Source: JANSYL01 sp965229695
GTDB taxonomy: Bacteria; Pseudomonadota; Alphaproteobacteria; Rhodobacterales; Rhodobacteraceae
Reading direction: 5' to 3'
Assembly: GCA_965229695.1 (NCBI GenBank)
Contig: OZ245921.1
Span: forward strand, 1,736,001 to 1,800,000
Length of the DNA stretch: 64,000 bases
Under the pieces are notes generated by a model. The model was given only the letters and a program-made list of their open reading frames with translations, was not told where the DNA came from and did not search any database. Made by a program: the position numbers and the translations under genes. Below, piece after piece: positions 1 through 8,284 of this stretch (position 1 is the first letter of the stretch; every line of letters starts with the position of its first letter).

Positions 1-393
1 AGCCTTTTGACCGTGAACGCGCTGGTCGCGGCCCATAGCGCGCTTGTTCCACTGCAAGCGGAGTTTTTCGCGCTGGAGGGGCTGTCGCAGCTGATGTTGA
101 CGATCAGAGATGTCCGGGAAACCGCAAATCCCGCGTTGCGGATCGAAGGCATCGTGTTGACCATGTATGACCAGCGCAACAACCTATCACGCCAGGTCGA
201 AGAAGATGCGCGCGACACCCTGGGTGATCTGGTCCTGCAAACCATCATTCCGCGCAATGTGCGGGTGAGCGAGGCACCCTCGTTCGCCCTGCCGGTTCTC
301 ACCTATGATCCGACTTCCAAGGGCAGTCAGGCCTATCTGAGTTTGGCGGATGAGCTTTTGGCCCGGCAAGATGCCGAAATGGAGAGTGCATAA
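1..393 (+). CDS. parA: ParA-family chromosome partitioning ATPase (3' part only)
   Basis: This is the C-terminal 130 residues of a ParA/Soj-type Walker ATPase. It is open at the window edge, so the Walker A and start are missing. The visible part begins inside the conserved block around LLTVNALVAAHSALVPLQ and continues through the FALEGLSQLM helix, the NNLSRQVEED segment and the IPRNVRVSEAPS segment typical of chromosomal ParA. ParA drives origin segregation with ParB bound at parS. The stop codon is directly followed by the parB ATG, so the two form one operon. A TTG at position 7 is in frame but is not the real start, because homology continues upstream. The identification is firm; only its N-terminal half is unseen. 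Confidence 0.95.
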   Translation, partial: SLLTVNALVAAHSALVPLQAEFFALEGLSQLMLTIRDVRETANPALRIEGIVLTMYDQRNNLSRQVEEDARDTLGDLVLQTIIPRNVRVSEAPSFALPVLTYDPTSKGSQAYLSLADELLARQDAEMESA

Positions 394-1284
394 ATGGCAG
401 CGAAACGGGATCGCAAAGGGCTGGGGCGCGGGCTATCGGCGCTTATGGCCGATATCGATACGCCGAAACCCGATCAGTCCGCGCCCGATGCCGCTGAGGT
501 CAATCGTCCGGCTGAGCGCACCGTGCCGATCGACCAAATCGCGCCGAATCCAGATCAACCCCGCCGCGCGTTTTCCGAAGATGCGTTGAACGAACTTGCA
601 GCCTCTATCGCCGAAAAGGGGATCATCCAGCCGCTCATTCTGCGACCCGATCCGGGGCAAGAGGGTCGCTTTCAGATCGTGGCCGGCGAACGCCGGTGGC
701 GCGCCGCGCAGCGGGCGCAACTTCACAATCTGCCCGCGATCATTCGTGATTTCGATGATACCGAGGTTCTGGAAGTTGCGATCATCGAAAACATCCAGCG
801 CGCCGACCTCAACCCGTTGGAGGAGGCTCAGGGCTATCGCCAATTGATGGATCGGTTCGGCCATACGCAAGAACAGCTGTCGCAAGCCATGGGCAAAAGC
901 CGCAGCCATATCGCGAATCTAATGCGCTTGCTGCAACTGCCCGATACAGTTCAAGATATGGTTCGCAGCGGGGCTTTGACCGCTGGGCACGCACGCGCCC
1001 TGATCACCAGTGAAAACGCAACCGCTCTGGCGCAGCAAATCGTTGATCGCGGCTTGTCGGTGCGAGAGGCTGAAAAGCTCGCTAATCCGAAAACCACAAA
1101 GAAATCAGCGCCAAAGCGGGCAACGAAGGATGCGGACACCGCGGCACTCGAAGGGGATTTGAGTGCCGCTTTGGGAATGCCGGTGTCGATCACCCATGAT
1201 GCGGCCACGGGCGAAGGGCGTGTTTCCATTCGCTACAAAGATCTTCAGTCGCTAGACGATCTGATCCGCGTCTTGGGCGGGTAG
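394..1284 (+). CDS. parB: ParB chromosome partitioning protein
   Basis: ParB (Spo0J-like), 296 residues, binds parS and loads as a CTP-dependent clamp for ParA-driven origin segregation. Visible features are the basic, low-complexity N-terminus, the N-terminal domain with the arginine-rich GERRWRAAQRA box (about residues 97-107) used for CTP binding, the NIQRADLNPLEEA segment, the helix-turn-helix around GKSRSHIANLMRLLQLP (about 168-184), and a C-terminal dimerisation domain after a lysine-rich linker (about 225-245). Length is normal for alphaproteobacteria. The start follows the parA stop codon immediately. The last 33 bp overlap the 3' end of the opposing hemW gene. No parS-like palindrome was found in the window by eye. 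Confidence 0.96.
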   Translation: MAAKRDRKGLGRGLSALMADIDTPKPDQSAPDAAEVNRPAERTVPIDQIAPNPDQPRRAFSEDALNELAASIAEKGIIQPLILRPDPGQEGRFQIVAGERRWRAAQRAQLHNLPAIIRDFDDTEVLEVAIIENIQRADLNPLEEAQGYRQLMDRFGHTQEQLSQAMGKSRSHIANLMRLLQLPDTVQDMVRSGALTAGHARALITSENATALAQQIVDRGLSVREAEKLANPKTTKKSAPKRATKDADTAALEGDLSAALGMPVSITHDAATGEGRVSIRYKDLQSLDDLIRVLGG

Positions 1285-2454
1285 GCTCTCCGATCCCGCG
1301 AGCAACTCGGCTAAGATCGCGTTCAAGATCGGTCGACCTGTTGTTGTCGCGGACAGTCGCCCGTTTTGCAGCGAAACCAGGCCCATCTCTTGCAATGCAT
1401 CGAGCCGTTCTTGGTTCAGCGGTGCTTGGCGAATGCTCTCATACCGCGCCAAATCGGCCCCTTCGCGCAGCCGCATGGCCATCATCAGATACTCCTCTGA
1501 CCATTCAACCCGGGAGAGTTCAGAGCCAATGGTCTCTCCCGAACCCGCTTGTTCGACCCTTTCCAGCCAAGCTTGTGGCATTAAAGCGGTCTCCGTCGCA
1601 AAGCGCCGGCCGCCTTTGGTCAGCCGTCCATGCGCCCCTGGGCCAATCCCCGCATAATCGCCACCGCGCCAATAGATCAGATTGTGGCGAGATGCGGCGT
1701 CAGGCTTCGCATGGTTTGAAACTTCATAGGCGGGCAGGCCAGCCGCCTCGCACAGATTCTGCGTGACATCATACATGTCAGCCGCCGGATCTTCTCCGGG
1801 CAGACCCCGCAACAAGCCGCGATCATAACGTTCCGCGAACACTGTCCCAGGTTCGATGGTCAACTGGTACAAAGACAGATGATCAGCTGCCATGCCCAGC
1901 GCCGTTTTCAACTCATTCTGCCAATCATCCACGCTCTGATGCTGACGCGCGTAGATCAGATCAAAGCTCACCCGGTCAAAACATCGTTGGGCGACATCAA
2001 AAGCACTGCGGGCTTCGGCGACATTATGCATCCGGCCCAGCCGACGCAGGTCATCATCGTTAAGTGCTTGAATTCCTACGGAAACACGATTTACCCCGGC
2101 ATCCCGAAACCCTTGAAACCGCGCCATTTCGATGGAGGTCGGGTTGGCCTCCAGCGTGATCTCCAGATCGTTCTTCGCCCGCCAACCCCGTCTAACCTCA
2201 TCCAAAATGGCCGCGACCATCTCGGGTGACATCAAGGAGGGGGTGCCGCCGCCAAAGAAAACGCTTGTCAGAATACGATCCCGTGTCTCTGAAGAAACTC
2301 GTTTGATTTCAGATATATAAGCCGCAAGCCATCGCGCTTGGTCAATCTCGGCCGACACATGGCTGTTGAAATCGCAATAGGGGCATTTCGCCTGGCAAAA
2401 CGGCCAATGGATGTACAATCCAAAGCCGGCTTCGCGCCAGGGCTCATCCCTCAA
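1252..2454 (-). CDS. hemW: HemW-like radical SAM heme chaperone
   Basis: Radical SAM protein of the HemW family (formerly called HemN-like oxygen-independent coproporphyrinogen oxidase), 400 residues. Known members bind heme and a 4Fe-4S cluster and deliver heme to respiratory proteins. The cluster motif is CQAKCPYC (Cys20, Cys24, Cys27), followed by FFGGGTPS (about residue 66) and the LEANPTS and RVSVGIQ strands. HemW lacks the first extra cysteine of true HemN, consistent with this sequence. The only usable start is a TTG, since no ATG or GTG lies in frame before the cluster. It overlaps rdgB upstream by 11 nt, so translation is probably coupled in an rph-rdgB-hemW operon. Its 3' end overlaps parB convergently. 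Confidence 0.93.
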   Translation of the reverse strand: MRDEPWREAGFGLYIHWPFCQAKCPYCDFNSHVSAEIDQARWLAAYISEIKRVSSETRDRILTSVFFGGGTPSLMSPEMVAAILDEVRRGWRAKNDLEITLEANPTSIEMARFQGFRDAGVNRVSVGIQALNDDDLRRLGRMHNVAEARSAFDVAQRCFDRVSFDLIYARQHQSVDDWQNELKTALGMAADHLSLYQLTIEPGTVFAERYDRGLLRGLPGEDPAADMYDVTQNLCEAAGLPAYEVSNHAKPDAASRHNLIYWRGGDYAGIGPGAHGRLTKGGRRFATETALMPQAWLERVEQAGSGETIGSELSRVEWSEEYLMMAMRLREGADLARYESIRQAPLNQERLDALQEMGLVSLQNGRLSATTTGRPILNAILAELLAGSESLPAQDADQIV

Positions 2455-3052
2455 AGATCGTCACCAGTTTCTTGAACGCGTCGGCCCGATGGCTGATGCG
2501 GTTCTTTTCCCAACGATCCATTTCGCCAAAGGTCACCGAATAGCCGTTGGGCTGGAAAATCGGATCATATCCATGGCCTTGATCGCCGCGCATGGGCCAA
2601 ACGATCTGGCCATCCATCACCCCTGGAAACACCTCATCATGCCCATCAGGCCAGGCCAGGACCAAAGTGCAGCAAAATCGCGCGGTTCGGGGGCTTGGCG
2701 CATCAATCGCTTCAAGCTTCTCATGGGTATTGCGCATGGCCATATCGAAATCGCGCCCGGCTGGGGTTTCGGCCCAATCCGCCGTATAGACACCGGGCGC
2801 GCCGTCCAGTGCATCAATCTCGATCCCGCTGTCATCGGCCAGTGCGGGCAGACCAGTAGCCTTCGCGGCGGCATGGGCCTTTAGCCGCGCGTTTTCGACA
2901 AATGTAGTGCCGGTTTCTTCGGGCTCAGGCAGGTTGTGATCTTTGGCTGAGCTGACGGAAATGCCGTAGGGCGCCAAAAGATGCGCAATTTCTTGCAGCT
3001 TTCCTTGGTTATGGGTCGCAACCAACAGCGTCTTTCCGTCAAGCTTGCGCAT
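2444..3052 (-). CDS. rdgB: XTP/dITP pyrophosphatase (RdgB/HAM1)
   Basis: House-cleaning nucleotide pyrophosphatase, 202 residues, that hydrolyses dITP, ITP and XTP to monophosphates and keeps deaminated purines out of DNA and RNA. The N-terminus carries the family signature (LLVATHNQGKLQEIAHLLAP), and the catalytic and metal region contains LADDSGIEIDALDGAPGVYTA. The C-terminal part shows the conserved GYDPIFQPNG and SHRADAFKKL segments. Length is typical. The ATG overlaps the rph stop by one base (TGATG), and its stop overlaps hemW, so all three genes are very likely one transcript. No missing residue is apparent. Confidence 0.96.
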   Translation of the reverse strand: MRKLDGKTLLVATHNQGKLQEIAHLLAPYGISVSSAKDHNLPEPEETGTTFVENARLKAHAAAKATGLPALADDSGIEIDALDGAPGVYTADWAETPAGRDFDMAMRNTHEKLEAIDAPSPRTARFCCTLVLAWPDGHDEVFPGVMDGQIVWPMRGDQGHGYDPIFQPNGYSVTFGEMDRWEKNRISHRADAFKKLVTIFEG

Positions 3053-3765
3053 CAGCCAACCGCCTTGGCCTGGGCGTCCACAAGATCGGCAATACCTTTT
3101 TCAGCCAGGCCATAAAGCTCATCAAACTGGGATCGGCTGAATGCGGCCCCTTCGGCACTAGCTTGAAGCTCTACCAGCAACCCATTGCCTGTCATGACAA
3201 AATTGCCGTCGGTGCCCGCTTCGCTATCTTCTGGATAATCCAGATCCAGCACCGGCTGACCGGCATAAATCCCACAAGACACCGCCGCGATGTGATCGGT
3301 GATCGGGTCGCTGACCACATCCCCTGCTTTCATCAGCTTGTTGATCGCCAGCCGTAGCGCGACCCAGCCACCGGTGATTGCGGCGCAGCGGGTGCCGCCA
3401 TCGGCCTGGATCACGTCACAATCCACGGTGATCTGGCGTTCACCCAAGGCCGACCGGTCAATGCCAGCCCGCAACGCGCGCCCGATCAGGCGCTGAATCT
3501 CTTGCGTTCGCCCCGATTGCTTCCCGGCTGAGGCTTCGCGGCGCATCCGCGTATGGGTCGCGCGCGGCAGCATCCCGTATTCTGCCGTCACCCAACCAAG
3601 CCCCGTGTTCTTCAAAAACGGCGGCACCCGCTCTTCCAAACTGGCAGTGCACAGCACATGCGTGCCCCCAGCCCGGATCAGGCAAGAGCCTTCGGCATGG
3701 CGCGTGACCCCAACCTCAATGGAAATCTCACGCATTTCGTCTAGGTTTCGGCCCGAAGGACGCAT
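3052..3765 (-). CDS. rph: Ribonuclease PH
   Basis: Phosphorolytic 3'-5' exoribonuclease that trims tRNA 3' ends, 237 residues. The open frame extends 40 codons further upstream, but the ATG at 3765 gives the family N-terminus MRPSGRNLDEMREISIEV and has AGGGAG about 6 nt upstream, so I take it as the start. Conserved features include TASLEERVPPFLK, the phosphate-binding arginine region SGRTQEIQRLIGRALRA, and the DCDVIQADGGTRCAAITG block. It is divergent from hrcA across a 93-bp gap and is the first gene of an rph-rdgB-hemW unit. The rph/hrcA/grpE arrangement is common in alphaproteobacteria. Confidence 0.96.
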   Translation of the reverse strand: MRPSGRNLDEMREISIEVGVTRHAEGSCLIRAGGTHVLCTASLEERVPPFLKNTGLGWVTAEYGMLPRATHTRMRREASAGKQSGRTQEIQRLIGRALRAGIDRSALGERQITVDCDVIQADGGTRCAAITGGWVALRLAINKLMKAGDVVSDPITDHIAAVSCGIYAGQPVLDLDYPEDSEAGTDGNFVMTGNGLLVELQASAEGAAFSRSQFDELYGLAEKGIADLVDAQAKAVG

Positions 3766-3858
3766 AGATATCTCCCTGGTGAACTGTGGGCGGGATAGTC
3801 CGCTTTGTGCCCAAGGTGCAAGGCCAATGCCCGCCGCATTCGGCAAAGGCAAAGCGCG

Positions 3859-4935
3859 ATGACCTATGATCGCAACATGGAACAACCGGATCTGACAGAT
3901 CTAAACGATCGCTCGCGCGAGGTGTTTCGCAAAGTCGTCGAAGGCTATCTGGAAACCGGTACCCCGGTTGGGTCGCGCACGCTGACCCGCAACCTGTCCG
4001 AACAAGTGTCCGCCGCGACGATTCGGAATGTGATGCAGGATCTGGAATTTCTGGGCCTGTTGGATAGCCCGCATGTGTCCGCCGGGCGTATTCCGACCCA
4101 ATTGGGCCTGCGTATGTTTGTCGACGGATTGTTGGAGGTCGGCGATCTGACGGATCAAGACAAACACAATCTGGATGAAACGGTCGGCACCAACGCGGCA
4201 GATGTTGCGACAAGCCTGGATCGCATCGGTTCGGCCCTGTCTTTTGCCACCCAGGGCGCTAGCCTGGTTCTAAGCCCAAAGCACGAAGCGCCGATCAAAC
4301 ATATTGATTTTGTGTCGCTTTCCCCAGATCGGGCTTTGGTGGTTTTGGTTTTTTCCGACGGCCATGTGGAAAACCGCATCTTCCAACCACCCCCGGGCCA
4401 CACCCCCAGCTCGATGCGCGAGGCGGCGAATTATTTGAACGCGCGGATCAGCGGCCAAACCGTTAGCGATCTGCAAAAATCGATGGAGCGGGAGGTTAGC
4501 CAGCGCCGTCGCGAGATTGATGAGATCGCCAGCCACATGATCGATGCGGGCCTGGCGGTTTGGGAAACCGAAGGCGACGGCACCGAACGGTTGATCGTGC
4601 GTGGCCGCGCGAATCTGCTGTCAGACGCGACCGAATCCGAGGATTTGGAGCGGATTCGGATGCTGTTCGACGACCTGGAGCGTAAGCGCGACATCGCAGA
4701 ATTCCTGGAACTGACCGAAGGCGGCGATGGTGTGCGCATTTTCATCGGCTCAGAGAACAAGTTGTTCTCACTTTCGGGTTCCTCTCTGGTGGTGTCTCCT
4801 TATATGAACGCTGACCGAAAGATTGTGGGTGCGGTTGGGGTTATTGGCCCGACTCGCCTGAACTACGGGCGCATTGTGCCCATCGTGGATTATACAGCAC
4901 AGCTGGTCGGGCGCCTGATTTCCGACCGAGGTTAA
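3859..4935 (+). CDS. hrcA: HrcA heat-inducible transcription repressor
   Basis: HrcA represses class I heat-shock genes by binding CIRCE elements and is matured by GroEL. The product is 358 residues from the chosen ATG. An ATG six codons later is possible, but a purine-rich stretch (AAAGGCAAAG) lies only before the first. The N-terminal winged helix is seen in LNDRSREVFRKVVEGYLETG and SAATIRNVMQDLEFLGLL (about residues 10-65), followed by the HAxAGRxPT-like stretch (HVSAGRIPTQLGLR). The dimerisation and insert domain ends with the conserved SPYMNADRKIVGAVGVIGPTRLNY block. grpE follows 9 nt after the stop, forming one operon. I found no CIRCE inverted repeat in the window, so its target (usually groESL) lies elsewhere. 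Confidence 0.95.
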   Translation: MTYDRNMEQPDLTDLNDRSREVFRKVVEGYLETGTPVGSRTLTRNLSEQVSAATIRNVMQDLEFLGLLDSPHVSAGRIPTQLGLRMFVDGLLEVGDLTDQDKHNLDETVGTNAADVATSLDRIGSALSFATQGASLVLSPKHEAPIKHIDFVSLSPDRALVVLVFSDGHVENRIFQPPPGHTPSSMREAANYLNARISGQTVSDLQKSMEREVSQRRREIDEIASHMIDAGLAVWETEGDGTERLIVRGRANLLSDATESEDLERIRMLFDDLERKRDIAEFLELTEGGDGVRIFIGSENKLFSLSGSSLVVSPYMNADRKIVGAVGVIGPTRLNYGRIVPIVDYTAQLVGRLISDRG

Positions 4936-4944
4936 GAGGAACAC

Positions 4945-5508
4945 ATGTCTGACGCTAAGAACGAGCAGATCGCCGAAGACCTGGAGGCGACCATCGCCGC
5001 CGAAGAAGACGCGCCCGAGGTTGATCTGACCGATCCTTTTGTCGAACTGGATCTGCTGCGCGCGGAACGCGATGAGTTGAAGGATCGTTTGCTGCGCACG
5101 TTGGCCGAATCCGAAAACGTTCGCAAACGCGCCGCCCGCGACCGGAAAGAGGCCGAGCATTACGGCGGCTCAAAGCTCGCCCGCGATCTGCTTCCGGTCT
5201 ACGACAATTTGCGGCGCGCCCTGGATGCGGCGGGTGAAGAACAGCGCGAAGCGGCCAGTGGCGTGATCGAAGGGGTCGAACTGACGCTGCGCGAATTGCT
5301 GAATGTGTTCGGCAAGCACGGTATCACGCCCATCGCGCCCGAGGTTGGCGATACATTCGATCCCCAGCTGCACCAAGCCATGTTCGAAGCCCCGCTGCCC
5401 GGCACCGTGGCTGGAGAGATCATCCAAGTCGCTGCGGAAGGCTTCCTGCTGCATGATCGGCTTTTGCGTCCGGCGCAGGTGGGTGTGTCTTCAACCCCGG
5501 CCAGCTAA
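4945..5508 (+). CDS. grpE: GrpE nucleotide exchange factor
   Basis: Co-chaperone that releases ADP from DnaK, 187 residues. An acidic N-terminal tail (about residues 1-30) is followed by the long dimerising helix with LLRTLAESENVRKRAARDRKEA, the LARDLLPVYDNLRRALDAA helix and the C-terminal beta domain ending in GFLLHDRLLRPAQVGVSS, all typical of GrpE. AGAGGA lies 6 nt before the ATG. It forms an operon with hrcA, while its partners dnaK and dnaJ are 7 kb away on the other strand. The stop is one base from the convergent mutS stop, so no separate terminator fits between the genes. Confidence 0.97.
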   Translation: MSDAKNEQIAEDLEATIAAEEDAPEVDLTDPFVELDLLRAERDELKDRLLRTLAESENVRKRAARDRKEAEHYGGSKLARDLLPVYDNLRRALDAAGEEQREAASGVIEGVELTLRELLNVFGKHGITPIAPEVGDTFDPQLHQAMFEAPLPGTVAGEIIQVAAEGFLLHDRLLRPAQVGVSSTPAS

Positions 5509-5509
5509 C

Positions 5510-8155
5510 CTAATCCGGCCCCAGAAGATCCTTCAAATCATAGAGCAATGACAGCGCCTCGCGCGCTGTCATCTCATCTGGGTGAACCCCACGCAGCCGC
5601 TCTTCGACCGGGGACGGGCCGGATGTGGATGCCTGGGCGGGGGCTGCCTGTTTCACAGAAAACAGCGGCAGATCGTCGATCAGTTTCGCGCGGTCGGACC
5701 CCTCACGCTCGCCCTGCTCCAGTGAATTCAGCACGGTTTGTGCCCGCGCGATGACGGACCTGGGCAGGCCCGCCAATTTCGCAACCTGGACCCCGTATGA
5801 CCGATCCGCGGCGCCGGGCGTGACCTCGTGCAGGAAAATCACCTCGCTTTCCCACTCTTTCACCGCAACCGTGGCGTTTGACAGGCCGCCCAGATTGGCC
5901 GCGAGCGCCGTTAGTTCATGGTAATGTGTGGCAAAAAGCGCGCGGGATTTGTTGACCTCGTGCAAATGCTCCAGGGTTGCCCAGGCGATCGACAGCCCGT
6001 CATAGGTTGCAGTGCCCCGGCCGATTTCATCCAGGATCACCAAGGCGCGGTCGTCAGCTTGATTCAGAATGGCGGACGTTTCGACCATTTCGACCATGAA
6101 GGTTGATCGCCCACGGGCCAGGTCATCTGCGGCCCCAACGCGACTGAACACCTGCGTAACCAATCCAATCTCGGCACTTGTGGCAGGCACGAAACTGCCG
6201 ATCTGAGCCAGAATCGCGATCAGCGCGTTCTGACGAAGGAAGGTCGATTTACCCGCCATATTCGGGCCGGTAAGCAGGGTGATGGCCGCGCTATCGGTCT
6301 GGGGCGACAGCGTGCAGTCATTCGGGACAAAAGCCGTGCCGTCTCGGGCCAGCGCGGCTTCGACTACCGGGTGACGCCCGCCTGTGATCACAAAATCCCG
6401 CGACTCCCGCAGGCTGGGTTGCGCCCAGTCCTTTTGGCCGGCACAGGCCGCCAGGCCAGCAGCCACATCAATCTCGGCCACGGCGCGTGCGGTTGTGCCA
6501 AGCGCATCGGATTGCGCCAAGATGGCAGAGCGCAAATCCTCGAACAGGCGTTTTTCGATCTCCTGCGCCCTTTGGCCCGCGTTCAGGATGCGTGTTTCAA
6601 GCTCTGACAGGTCGACAGTAGTGAACCGCACTGCGTTTGCGGTTGTCTGACGGTGAATGAACCGTTCGGACAGGGGCGCTGACAGCATCTTTTCCGCGTG
6701 GGTGGCGGTGGTTTCGATGAAATAGCCCAGGACATTGTTGTGCTTGATCTTGAGCGAAGGAATTCCCGTGGCCTCAATATACTCCGCCTGCATCTGACCA
6801 ATCACGCCCCGGCCTTCATCGCGAAACCGGCGTGCTTCGTCCAGATCGGCATCAAAGCCGGGTGCGATCATCCCGCCATCACGCAGCTGCACTGGCGGCT
6901 CGGCAACCAACGCCTCGTCCAAATGGGTGCTGAGGGTATCGTGACCTTCCAGATCTGCGCTGGCGTTGGCAAGCAACGGGGGAAGTTCAGCCTGCGCCAT
7001 CTGCTCGGCTAGCCGAGCGGCATTGGCGATTGCGTCGCGGACAGCCGCCAAATCGCGCGGTCCGGCGCGATCGAGGGCGAGGCGCGACATCGCGCGATCC
7101 AGGTCGGGAATGCGGCGCAGGATCGTACGCAAATCGTCTCTAAACCGCTTGTTAGAGACGAATTCATGCACCGCTTGCTGCCGTTGCTGGATCTCTTCCA
7201 AATCTGTTGAGGGGCCGGAAATGCGGTGCTCCAACAAACGCGCGCCGCCCGCGGTGAGCGTTTGGTCGATCACCGACAATAGCGTGTTACTGCGTCCGCC
7301 GGTCAGGCTGTGGGTCAGTTCCAGGTTCCGTCTGGTCGCCGCATCAATTTGCATGATCCGGTTGGCCGACACCTGCCTTGGCGGCCGAAGACGCGGCAAT
7401 ACCCCCTTTTGCGTCAGATCGAGATACGCGATCAGCGCTGACATCGCCCCGATTTCCGGGCGCGAAAAGCTGCCAAACGCATCGAGCGAGGTGACCCCCA
7501 GCGCATCCGCGATGCGGCCCGTGCCCGACTGGCTGTCAAAGCTGCTGGGTGCCAGTGGTGCGGCGACTGCGCCGATCTCCTCCAAGAGGCCAATAATGTC
7601 TCTATCTTGCGTGTTAGAGACCAAAACTTCCTTTGGTTGCAGCCTTGCGACCTCGGGGCCCAGTCGCACGGGCGGGCAGGGTTGGACGAAAAAATCGCCG
7701 GTGGAAATATCGCACCAGGCAAGCCCGCCTTCACCGCGTATTTCAGCATAAGCGGCCAGGTAATTGTGCCGTCGCGCGTCAAGCAGACTGTCTTCGGTCA
7801 GGGTGCCCGGCGTCACAACCCGCACAACATCCCGCTTCACGACCGCCTTATAGCCGCGCTTTTTCGCCTCTGACGGGTCTTCGAGCTGTTCGCAGATCGC
7901 CACGCGAAACCCTTTGCGGATCAGCGACAGCAAATACCCCTCGGCGCTATGGGCGGGCACGCCGCACATGGGGATATCGTCGCCATCATGCTTGCCCCGC
8001 TTGGTCAGGGCGATATCCAATGCCTCGGCCGCGGCCACGGCATCGTCAAAGAACATCTCGTAGAAATCGCCCATCCGATAAAACAAAAGCGCGTCTGCGT
8101 GACGGGCTTTGATTTCCAGATATTGCGCCATCATCGGCGTGACTTGCGCGGCCAT
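5510..8155 (-). CDS. mutS: DNA mismatch repair protein MutS
   Basis: Mismatch recognition ATPase that starts methyl-independent or directed repair with MutL, 881 residues. The frame is open for 59 codons further upstream, but family homology begins at QVTPMMAQYLEIK. The ATG at 8155 is preceded by GGGGATGGGA and is preferred over the ATG two codons earlier. The mismatch-binding Phe-X-Glu motif is present (RMGDFYEMFFDD, about residue 30). Walker A is TGPNMAGKSTFLRQ near residue 628, followed by the VFSRVGAADDLARGRSTFMVE and LVILDEIGRGTATYDG blocks. It is divergent from maeB with a 129-bp gap. Length is normal for the family. Confidence 0.97.
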   Translation of the reverse strand: MAAQVTPMMAQYLEIKARHADALLFYRMGDFYEMFFDDAVAAAEALDIALTKRGKHDGDDIPMCGVPAHSAEGYLLSLIRKGFRVAICEQLEDPSEAKKRGYKAVVKRDVVRVVTPGTLTEDSLLDARRHNYLAAYAEIRGEGGLAWCDISTGDFFVQPCPPVRLGPEVARLQPKEVLVSNTQDRDIIGLLEEIGAVAAPLAPSSFDSQSGTGRIADALGVTSLDAFGSFSRPEIGAMSALIAYLDLTQKGVLPRLRPPRQVSANRIMQIDAATRRNLELTHSLTGGRSNTLLSVIDQTLTAGGARLLEHRISGPSTDLEEIQQRQQAVHEFVSNKRFRDDLRTILRRIPDLDRAMSRLALDRAGPRDLAAVRDAIANAARLAEQMAQAELPPLLANASADLEGHDTLSTHLDEALVAEPPVQLRDGGMIAPGFDADLDEARRFRDEGRGVIGQMQAEYIEATGIPSLKIKHNNVLGYFIETTATHAEKMLSAPLSERFIHRQTTANAVRFTTVDLSELETRILNAGQRAQEIEKRLFEDLRSAILAQSDALGTTARAVAEIDVAAGLAACAGQKDWAQPSLRESRDFVITGGRHPVVEAALARDGTAFVPNDCTLSPQTDSAAITLLTGPNMAGKSTFLRQNALIAILAQIGSFVPATSAEIGLVTQVFSRVGAADDLARGRSTFMVEMVETSAILNQADDRALVILDEIGRGTATYDGLSIAWATLEHLHEVNKSRALFATHYHELTALAANLGGLSNATVAVKEWESEVIFLHEVTPGAADRSYGVQVAKLAGLPRSVIARAQTVLNSLEQGEREGSDRAKLIDDLPLFSVKQAAPAQASTSGPSPVEERLRGVHPDEMTAREALSLLYDLKDLLGPD

Positions 8156-8284
8156 TCCCATCCCCCGGTTGGTGAGCGTCAGCGTATCGGGCTGCGTCAG
8201 GGGATTGAAGCGGCAAATCGGTCGGTTGCCGGGGCTATCCCGCGCCGCTAAGGATACCCCGCCAAGCGACCAAGAGGATGAGAC

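Noticed and set aside
1..2500. parS site near parAB
   Set aside because: No TGTTTCACGTGAAACA-like palindrome was found by eye. A pattern search should confirm this.
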